This document shows positions 44,077 through 53,176 of a stretch of DNA of 64,000 nucleotides, one piece after another. Under the pieces are notes generated by a model. The model did no database searches, was not told where the DNA came from, and saw only the letters and a list, made by a program, of their open reading frames with translations. Both the position numbers and the translations under genes were made by a program. The first letter of the stretch is position 1; every line of letters begins with the position of its first letter. Origin of the DNA: Alcanivorax sp. (GTDB lineage: Bacteria > Pseudomonadota > Gammaproteobacteria > Pseudomonadales > Alcanivoracaceae); assembly GCA_017794945.1 (NCBI GenBank), contig CP051239.1:496001-560000 (forward strand). The letters run 5' to 3'.

Positions 44077-45305
44077 TCGCCGGACACGCCGTCGGCGCGG
44101 AACATCTTCTTGATGCCGCGCAACGCCTGCCGGGTGCGTTGTTCATTTTCAATCAGTGCGAAGCGCACATGGTCGTCGCCGTATTCACCGAAGCCAATGC
44201 CCGGCGATACCGCCACGCCCGCTTGCTGAAGCAGCTTCTTGGAAAATTCCAGCGAGCCCATCTCCCTGTATCTCTTGGGGATGCGCGCCCAGACAAACAT
44301 GGTGGCGCGGGGTTTCTCCACCGTCCAGCCCAGTTCGTTAAGGCCGTCGCAAAGCACGTCGCGGCGCCGCTGGTACATGTCGCGGATTTCGCCCACGCAG
44401 CTCTGGTCGCCCTCCAGCGCGGCGATGGCGGCCACCTGAATCGGCGTGAAGGTGCCGTAATCCAGATAGGACTTGATACGGCCCAGGGCCTGGATCAGTT
44501 GCGGGTTGCCACAGCAAAACCCGACCCGCCAGCCGGGCATGTTATAGCTCTTGGACAGCGAGAAGAACTCCACCGCCACCTCGCGGGCGCCCTCCACTTG
44601 CAGAATCGAGGGGGCCTGGTAACCGTCGAAGACAATGTCCGCATAGGCGATGTCGTGCACCACCCAGATACCGTACTCCCGCGCGATCGCCACCACCTTC
44701 TCGAAGAAATCCAGCTCCACGCACTGGGCGGTGGGATTGCCCGGAAAATTCAGCACCAGCAGTTTCGGCTTGGGCCAGGCTTCCTTGATGGCGCGCACCA
44801 GCTCCTCGAAGAAGTCCACCCCGGGCACCAGCGGCACATGGCGAATATCCGCGTTGGCGATCACGAAGCCATAGGGATGGATCGGATAGCTGGGATTGGG
44901 CACCAGCACGGTATCCCCGGGCCCCATGGTGGCCAGCGCCAGATGCGCCAGGCCTTCCTTGGAACCGATGGTGACAATGGCTTCCGTTTCCGGGTCCAGG
45001 CGGACGTCGTAGCGGCGCTGGTACCAGTCGGTGATCGCCTTGCGCAGACGGGGAATGCCCTTGGACTGTGAATAGCGATGGGTGTCGCCGCGCTGGGCGG
45101 TCTCGGTGAGCTTGTCGACGATATGCTTAGGCGTGGGCTGATCCGGATTGCCCATGCCGAAATCGATGATGTCCTCGCCACGCGCACGGGCCGCCATCTT
45201 CAACTCGCCGACGATGTTGAAGACATAGGGGGGCAGGCGCTTTATGCGCTGAAAGTCAGCTTCCACGGCGTCACCTTGGGCGGGGTCATCGGAAGCCGGA
45301 CACAT
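44073..45305 (-). CDS. alaC: Alanine-type PLP aminotransferase AlaC
   Basis: A 410-residue class I aminotransferase. PLP lysine in [17 protein letters not shown]; aspartate/tyrosine pocket [13 protein letters not shown]-terminal [19 protein letters not shown]-terminal [14 protein letters not shown] with the carboxylate-binding Arg. This is the glutamate-pyruvate transaminase group that precedes hom in many gammaproteobacteria. ATG at 45305 gives MCPASDD; the conserved part begins near [16 protein letters not shown], so a later start is possible. Confidence 0.9.
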   Translation of the reverse strand: MCPASDDPAQGDAVEADFQRIKRLPPYVFNIVGELKMAARARGEDIIDFGMGNPDQPTPKHIVDKLTETAQRGDTHRYSQSKGIPRLRKAITDWYQRRYDVRLDPETEAIVTIGSKEGLAHLALATMGPGDTVLVPNPSYPIHPYGFVIANADIRHVPLVPGVDFFEELVRAIKEAWPKPKLLVLNFPGNPTAQCVELDFFEKVVAIAREYGIWVVHDIAYADIVFDGYQAPSILQVEGAREVAVEFFSLSKSYNMPGWRVGFCCGNPQLIQALGRIKSYLDYGTFTPIQVAAIAALEGDQSCVGEIRDMYQRRRDVLCDGLNELGWTVEKPRATMFVWARIPKRYREMGSLEFSKKLLQQAGVAVSPGIGFGEYGDDHVRFALIENEQRTRQALRGIKKMFRADGVSGE

Positions 45306-45395
45306 TAACGGCGCAACCCTGCGCCGTCAATGTAAAGAACCGGTGAACGGCGCCGCAAAGCGCCGTGTGGCGGGGCCTGGAGCGGACAGCCCGGG

Positions 45396-46145
45396 CTACA
45401 GACCGAGGCGCTGGTTAAGCTGCTGCGGGGTCACGTAGCCCCCCAGTTGGGCGCCTTCGGCGGTGTATACCGCGGGGGTGCCGCGCACGCCGAATTCCAG
45501 GCCCAGCTGGTACTGCTCGTCCACCGCGGCGGCGCAGTCGGCCAACTTGGAGTCGGAGATGGTGTTATTCAGCTTGGCGGCGGTGAGCGCTTCTTCAGGG
45601 TTGGCGTCACACCAGATGTGGCGCATGTCCTCGGCGCTGCCGGCCTGCGGGCCGCCACGGGGGAACGCCAGATAGTGCACGGTGATGCCGGCGTCGGTGT
45701 ATTCCTCGATGTGGCGATGCATCTTACGGCAGTAGCCGCAGGTGATGTCGGTGAAGGCGTAGATCTCGGCCTTTTCCTTGCCTTTGGCCGGATAGGTGAT
45801 CAAGGCGTTCGGGTCCAGGTCGGCCAGGCCGGCATTGCGCACTTTCTGGTAACGGGCCTCCTTGAGGTTGACCGGGCCGCTGTCGCGCAGCTCGATCACG
45901 TCACCGGTGAACACCAGGCGGCCGTCATCGGAGGCATAGATGATCTCGCGGCCGTTCAACTCCACTTCCACCAGCCCCTCGGCGGCGGGCTGGATATTGG
46001 TGATTTCAGTGCGCGGAAAGGCGTCCTGGAAATTGCTCTTGAACGCTTTCTCGTCGATCTCCCCCGCGCCCTGGGCAACGGCGGATACGGCCAGCAGCGT
46101 GGCCGCCAGGGTCGCCATACGGGCACTTAGAATCGCTTTCATCAT
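45396..46145 (-). CDS. dsbC: Disulfide isomerase DsbC
   Basis: A 249-residue periplasmic protein: signal peptide ending AVAQGAG, N-terminal dimerisation domain, thioredoxin domain with the active site Cys136-G-Y-Cys139 (TDITCGYCRKMH), and a second disulfide pair (HIWCDANP with LADCAA). cis-Pro loop VRGTPAVY. Rearranges wrong disulfides of exported proteins and is kept reduced by DsbD. Lies between xerD and alaC on the same strand. Confidence 0.95.
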   Translation of the reverse strand: MMKAILSARMATLAATLLAVSAVAQGAGEIDEKAFKSNFQDAFPRTEITNIQPAAEGLVEVELNGREIIYASDDGRLVFTGDVIELRDSGPVNLKEARYQKVRNAGLADLDPNALITYPAKGKEKAEIYAFTDITCGYCRKMHRHIEEYTDAGITVHYLAFPRGGPQAGSAEDMRHIWCDANPEEALTAAKLNNTISDSKLADCAAAVDEQYQLGLEFGVRGTPAVYTAEGAQLGGYVTPQQLNQRLGL

Positions 46146-46195
46146 TGTTCTCCAGTTGTTCGGATTCCCAAGCCAGTTGGAGCCCGGGGCCGCCC

Positions 46196-47116
46196 TCAGG
46201 TTCCCGAGCGCGGGTGGTGTTGTTGGTACACCTCTTGTAACCGCTGCTGCGCGACGTGGGTGTAAATCTGCGTGGTGGACAGGTCACTGTGCCCCAGCAG
46301 CATCTGCACCACGCGCAGGTCGGCACCATGGTTGAGCAAATGCGTGGCGAAGGCATGCCGCAGTGTATGGGGCGATAGCGGCTTTTGCACGCCGGCGCGC
46401 ACCGCCAGCTGCTTGATCCGGTGCCAGAATGTCTGGCGGGTCATGAAACCGCCGCGCCGGCTGGGAAACAGCACCTCGCGGTGCTCGCCCAATAGCGCCG
46501 GCCGGGCGTCCCGCAGGTAGCGCTCCAGCCAGTGCAGCGCCTCCTCGCCCAGCGGCACCAGCCGCTCCTTGTCACCCTTGCCGATGACCCGCACCAGCCC
46601 CTGACGGGGATTGACCTGGCTGAGCGTCAGGCCCACCAGCTCCGACACCCGCAGCCCGGAGGCGTACAGCACCTCGAGCATGGCGCGGTCGCGCAGGCCC
46701 AGACTGTCGTCCAGGTCCGGGGCACGCATCAGCGCCTCCACATCGGCCTCGGACAGGGTCTTCGGCAAGGCCCGGCCGGTGCGCGGTCGGGCCACGTTCA
46801 GGGTCGGGTCCTGGTCGATGCGCCCCTCCCGTTTCATCCAGCGGAAAAAGCTTTTCAACGCGGACAGCTGTCGGGCCACCGAACGCGCGCCAACGCCTTG
46901 GCGGTGCCGGTCGGCCAGAAAGGAAAGCAGGCGTTCCCGATCACAGTGGCCCAGACCTCGCCCGCCGCCGGCGAGCCATTCGCCGAACTGACGCAGGTCA
47001 CGGCCGTAGCTTTCCAGGGTGTGGCGACTCAGGCCGCGCTCCAGCCACTGGTTGTCCAGCCAGGCGTCGACCAGGGTCTGGTCGGTGTCGCTGAGCGGCG
47101 TGCGGGGAGAATTCAT
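46196..47116 (-). CDS. xerD: Site-specific tyrosine recombinase XerD
   Basis: A 306-residue recombinase from ATG 47116 (MNSPRTPL); the open frame reaches 47149. Core-binding SAM-like N-terminal domain (LSRHTLESYGRDLRQFGEWL) and catalytic domain with Arg156, Lys180, His250, Arg253, His276 and the nucleophile Tyr285 (STTQIYTHV). With XerC it resolves chromosome dimers at dif. The xerD-dsbC order matches Pseudomonas. No dif site is recognised here. Confidence 0.95.
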   Translation of the reverse strand: MNSPRTPLSDTDQTLVDAWLDNQWLERGLSRHTLESYGRDLRQFGEWLAGGGRGLGHCDRERLLSFLADRHRQGVGARSVARQLSALKSFFRWMKREGRIDQDPTLNVARPRTGRALPKTLSEADVEALMRAPDLDDSLGLRDRAMLEVLYASGLRVSELVGLTLSQVNPRQGLVRVIGKGDKERLVPLGEEALHWLERYLRDARPALLGEHREVLFPSRRGGFMTRQTFWHRIKQLAVRAGVQKPLSPHTLRHAFATHLLNHGADLRVVQMLLGHSDLSTTQIYTHVAQQRLQEVYQQHHPRSGT

Positions 47117-47263
47117 GCCGGGAGTATTGGCAATCATGGCGGAAAACACAATCGCCGCCCTCGCGTTCTTCAGGCGCCCGGTTTTTACCTTTTATTACCC
47201 GTGCCGATGGGATGGCGCAGGCATACTGAATGCGATCAATGAATCGGCCAAGGAGAACGTTTT

Positions 47264-47515
47264 ATGGGCATTTTATCGTGGATCGTACTGGGGCTTTTGG
47301 CGGGCATTATCGCCAAATGGATCATGCCCGGCCGCGACGGCGGGGGATTTATTCTGACCACTATTCTCGGCATCATCGGCGCGATTGTCGGCGGCTGGCT
47401 GGGCGCCATGGCCGGTATCGGCGGCCCGGTGGGCTCGTTCAGCCTGGGCGGCCTGGTGACCGCGGTGATCGGCGCTCTGGTGATTCTCGCGGTGTTCCGG
47501 GCGGTGTCGAAGTAG
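47264..47515 (+). CDS. GlsB/YeaQ/YmgE-family small membrane protein
   Basis: An 83-residue, three-helix, glycine-rich membrane protein: MGILSWIVLGLLAGIIAKWI, GRDGGGFILTTILGIIGAIV and a third helix GLVTAVIGALVILAVF. Typical family length and motif (AKWIMPGRDGGGF). Associated with general stress response in other bacteria. SD AAGGAGA upstream of the ATG. Confidence 0.92.
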   Translation: MGILSWIVLGLLAGIIAKWIMPGRDGGGFILTTILGIIGAIVGGWLGAMAGIGGPVGSFSLGGLVTAVIGALVILAVFRAVSK

Positions 47516-47520
47516 GGGGG

Positions 47521-47590
47521 CTCTGGGATCCTGCCGGGAACTTCGCTCCCTTTCGCGGGCGGGGCCCGCTCCCACAGCCCGCTCCCACAA
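47521..47590 (-). repeat. REP-like element, copy 4
   Basis: Read on the minus strand: a tandem GTGGGAGCGGGC, hairpin GCGGGCCCCGCCCGC, GAAA, second hairpin GGGAGC-GAA-GTTCCC, then GGCAGGATCCCAGAG. Directly after the GlsB-type gene. Confidence 0.8.
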
Positions 47591-47594
47591 GCAT

Positions 47595-47627
47595 AAAAAA
47601 GGGCCACCCTGGGGTGGCCCTTTTTTT
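47595..47627. terminator. Bidirectional terminator
   Basis: GGGCCACC-CTGG-GGTGGCCC flanked by six A before and seven T after, between the GlsB-type gene (plus) and rplS (minus). Confidence 0.92.
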
Positions 47628-47719
47628 GGGAGCGTCCGCCGGACCAGAGGTCGTCTCCGAATTGCCCTACAGCAAAGGCTGAGACGACATGGCTCGCGGC
47701 GGCACAACCGCAAGTTCGA

Positions 47720-48079
47720 TTACTTGCGAATTTTTTCCTTGATCCGCGCGGACTTACCGGACCGGTCACGCAGGAAGTACAGCTTGGCGCGACGCACGTC
47801 ACCGCGACGGTTCACTTCGATGGAATCGATGATCGGGCTGTGCAGCTGGAACACCCGCTCGACGCCCACACCGTGGGACACTTTGCGCACCGTGAAGGCG
47901 GAGTTCAGACCGCGGTTACGGCGGGCGATGACCACACCCTGGAACGCCTGCAGACGCTCACGGGTACCTTCTTTCACTTTCACTTGCACGGTGACGGTGT
48001 CACCGGCGCCGAACTCGGGCACGTCGGTCTTCAGCTGTGCCTGTTCGATTTCCTGAATCAGGGGTTTTTTGCCGCTCAT
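47720..48079 (-). CDS. rplS: 50S ribosomal protein L19
   Basis: 119 residues, full length. Recognised by [40 protein letters not shown] and the C-terminal [20 protein letters not shown]. Sits at the 30S-50S interface. Last gene of the rpsP-rimM-trmD-rplS operon. Confidence 0.98.
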   Translation of the reverse strand: MSGKKPLIQEIEQAQLKTDVPEFGAGDTVTVQVKVKEGTRERLQAFQGVVIARRNRGLNSAFTVRKVSHGVGVERVFQLHSPIIDSIEVNRRGDVRRAKLYFLRDRSGKSARIKEKIRK

Positions 48080-48094
48080 GGCAGGCTCCTCGGT

Positions 48095-48880
48095 TCATTG
48101 ATCGCTGTATTGCTGCCCGTCGTCCCGCGCTTCGAACTCGCGGATGTATTCGTCGAGCAACTCGCTCTCTTCCTTGCTCAAGCCCCGCTCCCGGCGGGCC
48201 TCCAGCAGTTCGGGACGCCACCGCCAGGTGCGTCCCAGTGCCTGCTTCAAGCGCCAGCGGCGGATCCGTTCGTGATCGCCGCTGAGCAGAACCTCAGGCA
48301 CCGACCGGCCCTGATACAGCTCGGGCCGTGTGTAGTGCGGGCAGTCCAGCAGGTTCTCCATATCACCGGAAAACGAATCCTGGGCCGCCGAATCCTGATG
48401 CCCGAGCACCCCGGGCAGCAGACGCGTCACCGCGTCGATCAGTACCAGCGCGGGCAGTTCACCGCCGCTGAGTACGTAATCGCCGATGGATATCTGCTCG
48501 TCCACCGACATGTCCAACACCCGCTCATCGACCCCTTCGTAGCGGCCGGCGAGCAAAATCAGTTCCGGCTCCGCCGCCAGCGCTTCGGCTTTCGCCTGGG
48601 TCAGCGGTCGCCCCTGGGGCGACAGATAGATCACCTTGCCGCCGCCGGCCCGTTGCCGGGCGTGGGTGAGCGCCTTTTCCAGCGGCGCCACCTTCATCAC
48701 CATGCCGGGGCCGCCGCCGAAGGGCCGGTCGTCCACGGTGCGGTGCCGGTCCTCGGTGAAATCACGCGGGTTCACCGTGTCCAGCACCAGTTGGCCGCTT
48801 TCCACCGCGCGCCGGGTAACCCCGAAGTCGGTGACCGCCCGCGCCATCTCCGGGAACAGGGTGATCAGCGTTATCCGCAT
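48095..48880 (-). CDS. trmD: tRNA (guanine-37-N1) methyltransferase TrmD
   Basis: A 261-residue SPOUT-fold enzyme. [12 protein letters not shown] start; [19 protein letters not shown]; the AdoMet knot region [37 protein letters not shown] (key parts [11 protein letters not shown] and [11 protein letters not shown]). Methylates G37 next to the anticodon and prevents frameshifting. Co-operonic with rimM (27-bp gap) and rplS (15-bp gap). Confidence 0.98.
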   Translation of the reverse strand: MRITLITLFPEMARAVTDFGVTRRAVESGQLVLDTVNPRDFTEDRHRTVDDRPFGGGPGMVMKVAPLEKALTHARQRAGGGKVIYLSPQGRPLTQAKAEALAAEPELILLAGRYEGVDERVLDMSVDEQISIGDYVLSGGELPALVLIDAVTRLLPGVLGHQDSAAQDSFSGDMENLLDCPHYTRPELYQGRSVPEVLLSGDHERIRRWRLKQALGRTWRWRPELLEARRERGLSKEESELLDEYIREFEARDDGQQYSDQ

Positions 48881-48907
48881 GGGCGTGCCCCCGTTAGAGC
48901 CGGTTCG

Positions 48908-49456
48908 CTAAAACTCCGGGTCCCAGTCCACCCGCATCTCGCCGTGCTCCAGATCCACATCCAGAATCACGTGCTCGGGCAACCAGGGGAGCAACCGCTC
49001 GTCCCGGTCGAGGCTGTCGCCGTCGCCGCGCACCACCAGAACATCGTTGGCGCCGGTTTCCATTAAACTGTGCACCTGGCCCAAGTCCCGGCCGTCGGCG
49101 AGTTTCACCCGCAGGCCGATCAGATCGCGCCAGTAATAATCGTCCCCACCGGAGCGGGGCAGCAGGTCGCGGGGGACGGCGATGTCCCGCCCGACCAGCT
49201 CTTGCTGGGCCTGGTCGCGGTCGTTGCAGCCTTCAAAACCGGCCACCAGCCCCTTGCCCTGCCGGCGCTTGCCGGTCAGCGTCACCGGCAGCCAGTGCTC
49301 GCCGCGACGCAGGTACCAGGGCTGGTACTCGAAGATGTTTTCCATCGGGTCGGTGTGGGAAAACACCTTCACCCACCCCTGGACGCCGTGGACCGCCATT
49401 ACGCGGCCCACCACCAACACCTGCTCCGATGTCAGGGCGTTATCGGCTGCCGCCAT
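48908..49456 (-). CDS. rimM: Ribosome maturation factor RimM
   Basis: A 182-residue protein with two beta-barrel domains; VVGRVMAVHGVQGWVKVFSHTD is the N-terminal signature and YYWRDLIGLRVKLADGRDLG starts the PRC-type C-terminal domain, ending in ILDVDLEHGEMRVDWDPEF. Helps assemble the 30S head around S19. Operon position between rpsP and trmD. Confidence 0.97.
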   Translation of the reverse strand: MAAADNALTSEQVLVVGRVMAVHGVQGWVKVFSHTDPMENIFEYQPWYLRRGEHWLPVTLTGKRRQGKGLVAGFEGCNDRDQAQQELVGRDIAVPRDLLPRSGGDDYYWRDLIGLRVKLADGRDLGQVHSLMETGANDVLVVRGDGDSLDRDERLLPWLPEHVILDVDLEHGEMRVDWDPEF

Positions 49457-49480
49457 CCTCAGGCGCTCGCTACCAGCGCG

Positions 49481-49741
49481 TTACGCGCTTTGCTCGGCTT
49501 CTTTCCGGGCTTTCTTGACCAGCGCCTTAACGCGCTCGGAGGGCTGGGCGCCCTTGGCGATCCAGGCGTCCACCTTGGCCACGTCCACGCGCAGCGGAAT
49601 TTCGCCGCCACGGGCGATCGGGTTGTAGAAGCCCAGACGTTCGATGAAACGGCCATCGCGGGACGTGCGGCTGTCAGCCACGGCGATGTGATAGAAAGGA
49701 CGTTTCTTGGCGCCACTACGGGCGAGACGAATAACTACCAT
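49481..49741 (-). CDS. rpsP: 30S ribosomal protein S16
   Basis: 86 residues; [20 protein letters not shown] is the S16 signature, followed by [14 protein letters not shown] and [17 protein letters not shown]. First gene of the rpsP-rimM-trmD-rplS operon; its promoter should lie in 49742-49895, where nothing else is visible. Confidence 0.98.
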   Translation of the reverse strand: MVVIRLARSGAKKRPFYHIAVADSRTSRDGRFIERLGFYNPIARGGEIPLRVDVAKVDAWIAKGAQPSERVKALVKKARKEAEQSA

Positions 49742-49895
49742 AATTCCAATACCTTATTTCAATCCGGTTTCCCGGCCCGCGGCGCCCGCCGCCGGCCATC
49801 GTATCCGCTTGAAAACCCGCCCGGCGCCATGGAAGAGGCCCGGTCGGGTCGCGAAGGGTGCGGATTGTACGCCCATCCGCGACCGAGATAAAGCC

Positions 49896-51356
49896 CTACC
49901 GGCCGCCTCCCATCGGGGGCAGACCACCGCCGCCACCGCCCATGGGCGGCATGCCACCGCCGCCGCCCATGCCGCCCGGAGGCATACCGCCGCCGGGACC
50001 GCCGGAGCCACCGCCCATCATGCCTTCCATGCCGCGCATCATGTTCTTCATGCCGCCCTTGCCACGCATCTTCTTCATCATTTTCGCCATCATTTTCTGC
50101 TGCTTCATGAGGCGGTTGAGGTCCTGGATTTCCAGACCGGCGCCGGCGGCGATGCGCTTCTTGCGCGAGCCCTTGATCACGTCCGGGTTGCGGCGCTCCT
50201 TGGGGGTCATGGAGTCGATCAGGGCTTCCATGTGCTTCATCTGTTTCATGGACGCCGGGTTCTGGGCCGCTTCCATCATGCCGCCCATGCCCGGCAGCTT
50301 GTCGAGCAGGCTGGCCATGCCGCCCATGTTGCGCATCTGCTGGAACTGGTCCTTCAGATCCTCGAAGTCCATCGCCCGGCCTTTCTTGAACTTCTTGGCG
50401 ATTTTGTCGGCTTTCTTCTTGTCCAGGGTGCGCTCGGCCTGCTCCACCAGCGACAGCACGTCGCCCATGCCGAGGATCCGGCTGGCGATCCGGTCCGGGT
50501 GGAAGGGCTCCAGGGCGTCGGTTTTCTCGCCCATGCCGATGAACTTGATCGGCTTACCGGTGAGGTGACGCACGGACAGCGCCGCGCCGCCCCGGGAGTC
50601 GCCGTCCGCCTTGGTGAGGATCACACCGGTGAGCGGCAGCGCCTCGTTAAAGGCCTGGGCGGTATTGGCGGCGTCCTGACCGGTCATGGCGTCGACCACG
50701 AACAGCGTTTCGGCGGGATGAATGGCCCCGTGCAGGCGGCTGATCTCGCCCATCATCTGCTCGTCCACGTGCAAGCGACCGGCGGTGTCGACGATCAGCA
50801 CGTCCATATACTTGTTGCGGGCCGCCTGCAGGGCGCCGTTGGCGATGTCCACCGGGTCCTGGTCGCCGCTGGAGGGGAAGAACTCCGCCTTCACCTCACC
50901 GGCCAGGGTCTCCAGCTGGTCGATGGCCGCCGGCCGGTAAACGTCGGCGGACACCACCATCACTTTCTTCTTTTCCCGTTCCTGAAGGAAACGCGCCAGC
51001 TTGGCCACGGAGGTGGTCTTACCGGCGCCCTGCAGGCCCGCCATCATGATCACCACCGGCGGCTTGGACGCCAGATTCAGGGCGTCGTTGGCGTCGCCCA
51101 TGGTGTGCACCAGCTCGTCGTTGACGATCTTGACGAACGCCTGGCCCGGGTTAAGGCTCTTGAGCACCTCCTGGCCGAGGGCTTTTTCCTTGACCTGCTC
51201 CACGAACTCCTTGACCACCGGCAGGGCCACGTCGGCCTCCAGCAGCGCCTTGCGCACCTCACGCAGGGTGTCGCGGATATTGTCTTCGGTGAGCTGCCCC
51301 TGGCCGGCCAGGCCTTTCAGCGACTGGCCCAGGCGGTCCGTGAGATTCTCGAACAT
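49896..51356 (-). CDS. ffh: Signal recognition particle GTPase Ffh
   Basis: A 486-residue protein starting MFENLTDRLG (ATG 51356; the frame opens three codons earlier). N and G domains: P-loop MAGLQGAGKTTSVAKL, VDTAGRLHVDE, TKADGDSRGGA and GMGEKTDALEPF. The methionine-rich M domain (MRNMGGMASLLDKLPGMGGM, RMKQQ-type helix) binds 4.5S RNA and signal sequences. After the M domain is an unusual tail of about 45 residues made of Gly, Pro and Met. It directs inner-membrane proteins to FtsY/SecYEG. Divergent from ypjD. Confidence 0.97.
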   Translation of the reverse strand: MFENLTDRLGQSLKGLAGQGQLTEDNIRDTLREVRKALLEADVALPVVKEFVEQVKEKALGQEVLKSLNPGQAFVKIVNDELVHTMGDANDALNLASKPPVVIMMAGLQGAGKTTSVAKLARFLQEREKKKVMVVSADVYRPAAIDQLETLAGEVKAEFFPSSGDQDPVDIANGALQAARNKYMDVLIVDTAGRLHVDEQMMGEISRLHGAIHPAETLFVVDAMTGQDAANTAQAFNEALPLTGVILTKADGDSRGGAALSVRHLTGKPIKFIGMGEKTDALEPFHPDRIASRILGMGDVLSLVEQAERTLDKKKADKIAKKFKKGRAMDFEDLKDQFQQMRNMGGMASLLDKLPGMGGMMEAAQNPASMKQMKHMEALIDSMTPKERRNPDVIKGSRKKRIAAGAGLEIQDLNRLMKQQKMMAKMMKKMRGKGGMKNMMRGMEGMMGGGSGGPGGGMPPGGMGGGGGMPPMGGGGGGLPPMGGGR

Positions 51357-51522
51357 GATCATCAACCTCCAGATTTCGAGCGCTCGGCGGCGCTGACCGC
51401 GCGCACCGAGACGACAGGCCGCCGATTATAGGGCACCGATGCCCCGCCCGTCATGGCTGGCGCTTCAAAAGGACCGGGACCTGTGCCAGACTTCGGCGGC
51501 TTTTTCGGAGAAATCGCACCCT

Positions 51523-52326
51523 ATGACTGCTGCCGAGGCCCTGGGCCTGATCGCCACTTTTTTATATGCGCTCTCGTCGCTGTTGCTGTACCGCCAGTTC
51601 CGCGGTCAGGCGGCGCCGTCGCGGGCGGTGTTGATGCTGCCCGGCGGCCTGGCGGTGGCCACCCATGCCGTGGGGCTGTACTTCCTGCTGGTCACCGACC
51701 AGGGGCTGCGCCTGGGCCTGTTTTCGGTGGCCTCCTGCATGGCGGCGGTGGGCGCCGGACTGGTGTTGGTGTCGAGCCTGTACCGGCCGTTCCAGTGGAT
51801 CGGCGCGCTGGTGTTTCCGTTCGCGGCGTTGATCATCCCCGCCAGCCTGTGGATCGACACCGGCTACCAGGCCCACCCCCTGGAGCACGGCATCGGCCTG
51901 CACGTGCTGCTTTCGATTCTCGCCTACGCGGTGCTGGTGCTGTCCGCCTGTCAGGCGCTGCTGCTGATGGTCCAGGACCGCCAGCTCAAGGACGGCCATA
52001 TCCGCGGCGTGATGCGCCTGTTCCCGCCCATGCAGGTGATGGAGTCGATGCTGTTCGACACCATCTGGCTGGGCCAGAGTCTGCTGACGCTGGCGATTCT
52101 GTTCGGCTTTATGTACGTGGACGACCTGTTCGCCCAGCACCTGGTGCACAAGACGGTGCTGACGCTGGTCTCGTGGGTGATTTTCGCGGTGCTGCTGGGT
52201 GGTCGCCATCTGCGTGGCTGGCGCGGCCGCACGGCGGTGCGTTTCACCCTGGCAGGCTTCGCCGTGCTGGTAGTGGCGTTCTTCGGCTCTCAACTGGTTT
52301 TGGAAGTGATTCTCGACAAAGCCTAG
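51523..52326 (+). CDS. ypjD: CcsA-like inner-membrane protein YpjD
   Basis: A 267-residue, eight-helix membrane protein of the cytochrome c assembly/CcsA family. Start ATG 51523 (MTAAEALGLIATFLYALSS); the frame upstream is not membrane-like. Haem-handling positions appear as HPLEHGIGLHVLLSILAYAVL and the WWD-like region MQVMESMLFDTIWLGQSLL. In E. coli ypjD lies between ffh and the CorB-like gene, as here, except that a LuxR gene intervenes. Its own function is not proven. Confidence 0.9.
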   Translation: MTAAEALGLIATFLYALSSLLLYRQFRGQAAPSRAVLMLPGGLAVATHAVGLYFLLVTDQGLRLGLFSVASCMAAVGAGLVLVSSLYRPFQWIGALVFPFAALIIPASLWIDTGYQAHPLEHGIGLHVLLSILAYAVLVLSACQALLLMVQDRQLKDGHIRGVMRLFPPMQVMESMLFDTIWLGQSLLTLAILFGFMYVDDLFAQHLVHKTVLTLVSWVIFAVLLGGRHLRGWRGRTAVRFTLAGFAVLVVAFFGSQLVLEVILDKA

Positions 52327-52336
52327 AGGGGGCGGC

Positions 52337-53119
52337 ATGAACATCGACGAGCAGACACGGACCGCCATCCACCGCCTTTGGGACGAGATGGCCGAACTGC
52401 CCGCCTCCGCCCCCGAAGTCTGCCTGCACAAACTGTTCACCGAGATCGGCGCGCTGATCGACTCACGCCACGGCCTGTGGCTCTCCTCCCTGCGCCTCGC
52501 CGACGACGCCGACAACGACCCGCTGCTGGGCTGGCGGGCGCGTTCGGTGTTCTTCCACGGCGAGCTGCCGGCGGACCAGCAGGCCTACACCGGTGCGGTG
52601 AAACGTCTCGACAAGGGCATTCCGGACGAATCCACCCACAACCATGTGCGCCAGGCCGGGGAATTCCGCGCCACCCTGCTGGTGGATCATGTGTCGGAGG
52701 GTTTCTACTCCGGCGACCATTACATCCACCATTATCTGGGGCGCGGCATCACCGACCGCCTGTTCGTGGTGATGCCGGTGAACGAGGACGTGGAAAGCTA
52801 CTTTATGTTCGACCGGCTGCGCGACCAGCCCGATTTCACCCCGCAAGACCTGGACATCGCCAGTTATGCCCTGCGCAGCCTGGGCTGGCTGAACCGGCAG
52901 ATACACCTCAGCCATGGCCAGCTGATGGCCGACGCCCCGCTCACCCCCACCGAGCGCGGCGTGCTTAAGCACATGCTGGCCGGCAGCGCCGAAAAGAACA
53001 TCGCCGAGGCCATGGGCCAGAGCCCGCACACCACCCACCAGTACGTGAAAACCCTGTTCCGCAAGTTCAATGTGCGCAGCCGCGCGGAGCTGACGGCGCT
53101 GTGGCTGGGGCACAGTTGA
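52337..53119 (+). CDS. LuxR-type HTH transcriptional regulator
   Basis: A 260-residue regulator with a C-terminal GerE/LuxR HTH (residues about 200-258: LTPTERGVLKHMLAGSAEKN, then MGQSPHTTHQYVKTLFRKFN). The N-terminal 190 residues do not match the acyl-homoserine-lactone pocket or a receiver domain by eye; they look like a GAF-type sensory region (GITDRLFVVMPVNEDVESYF). Ten bp after ypjD, SD GGGGGC. It interrupts the usual ypjD-corB pair. Ligand and targets are unknown. Confidence 0.85.
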   Translation: MNIDEQTRTAIHRLWDEMAELPASAPEVCLHKLFTEIGALIDSRHGLWLSSLRLADDADNDPLLGWRARSVFFHGELPADQQAYTGAVKRLDKGIPDESTHNHVRQAGEFRATLLVDHVSEGFYSGDHYIHHYLGRGITDRLFVVMPVNEDVESYFMFDRLRDQPDFTPQDLDIASYALRSLGWLNRQIHLSHGQLMADAPLTPTERGVLKHMLAGSAEKNIAEAMGQSPHTTHQYVKTLFRKFNVRSRAELTALWLGHS

Positions 53120-53176
53120 CAGCCCACCGCCGACCCCAAACAATGTGCTGCCAATAAGCAACGAAACGACTTCCTC

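Noticed and set aside
46196..47116. Phage or integrative-element integrase
   Set aside because: All XerD hallmarks and the conserved xerD-dsbC order mark it as the housekeeping recombinase; no attachment repeats or phage genes nearby.
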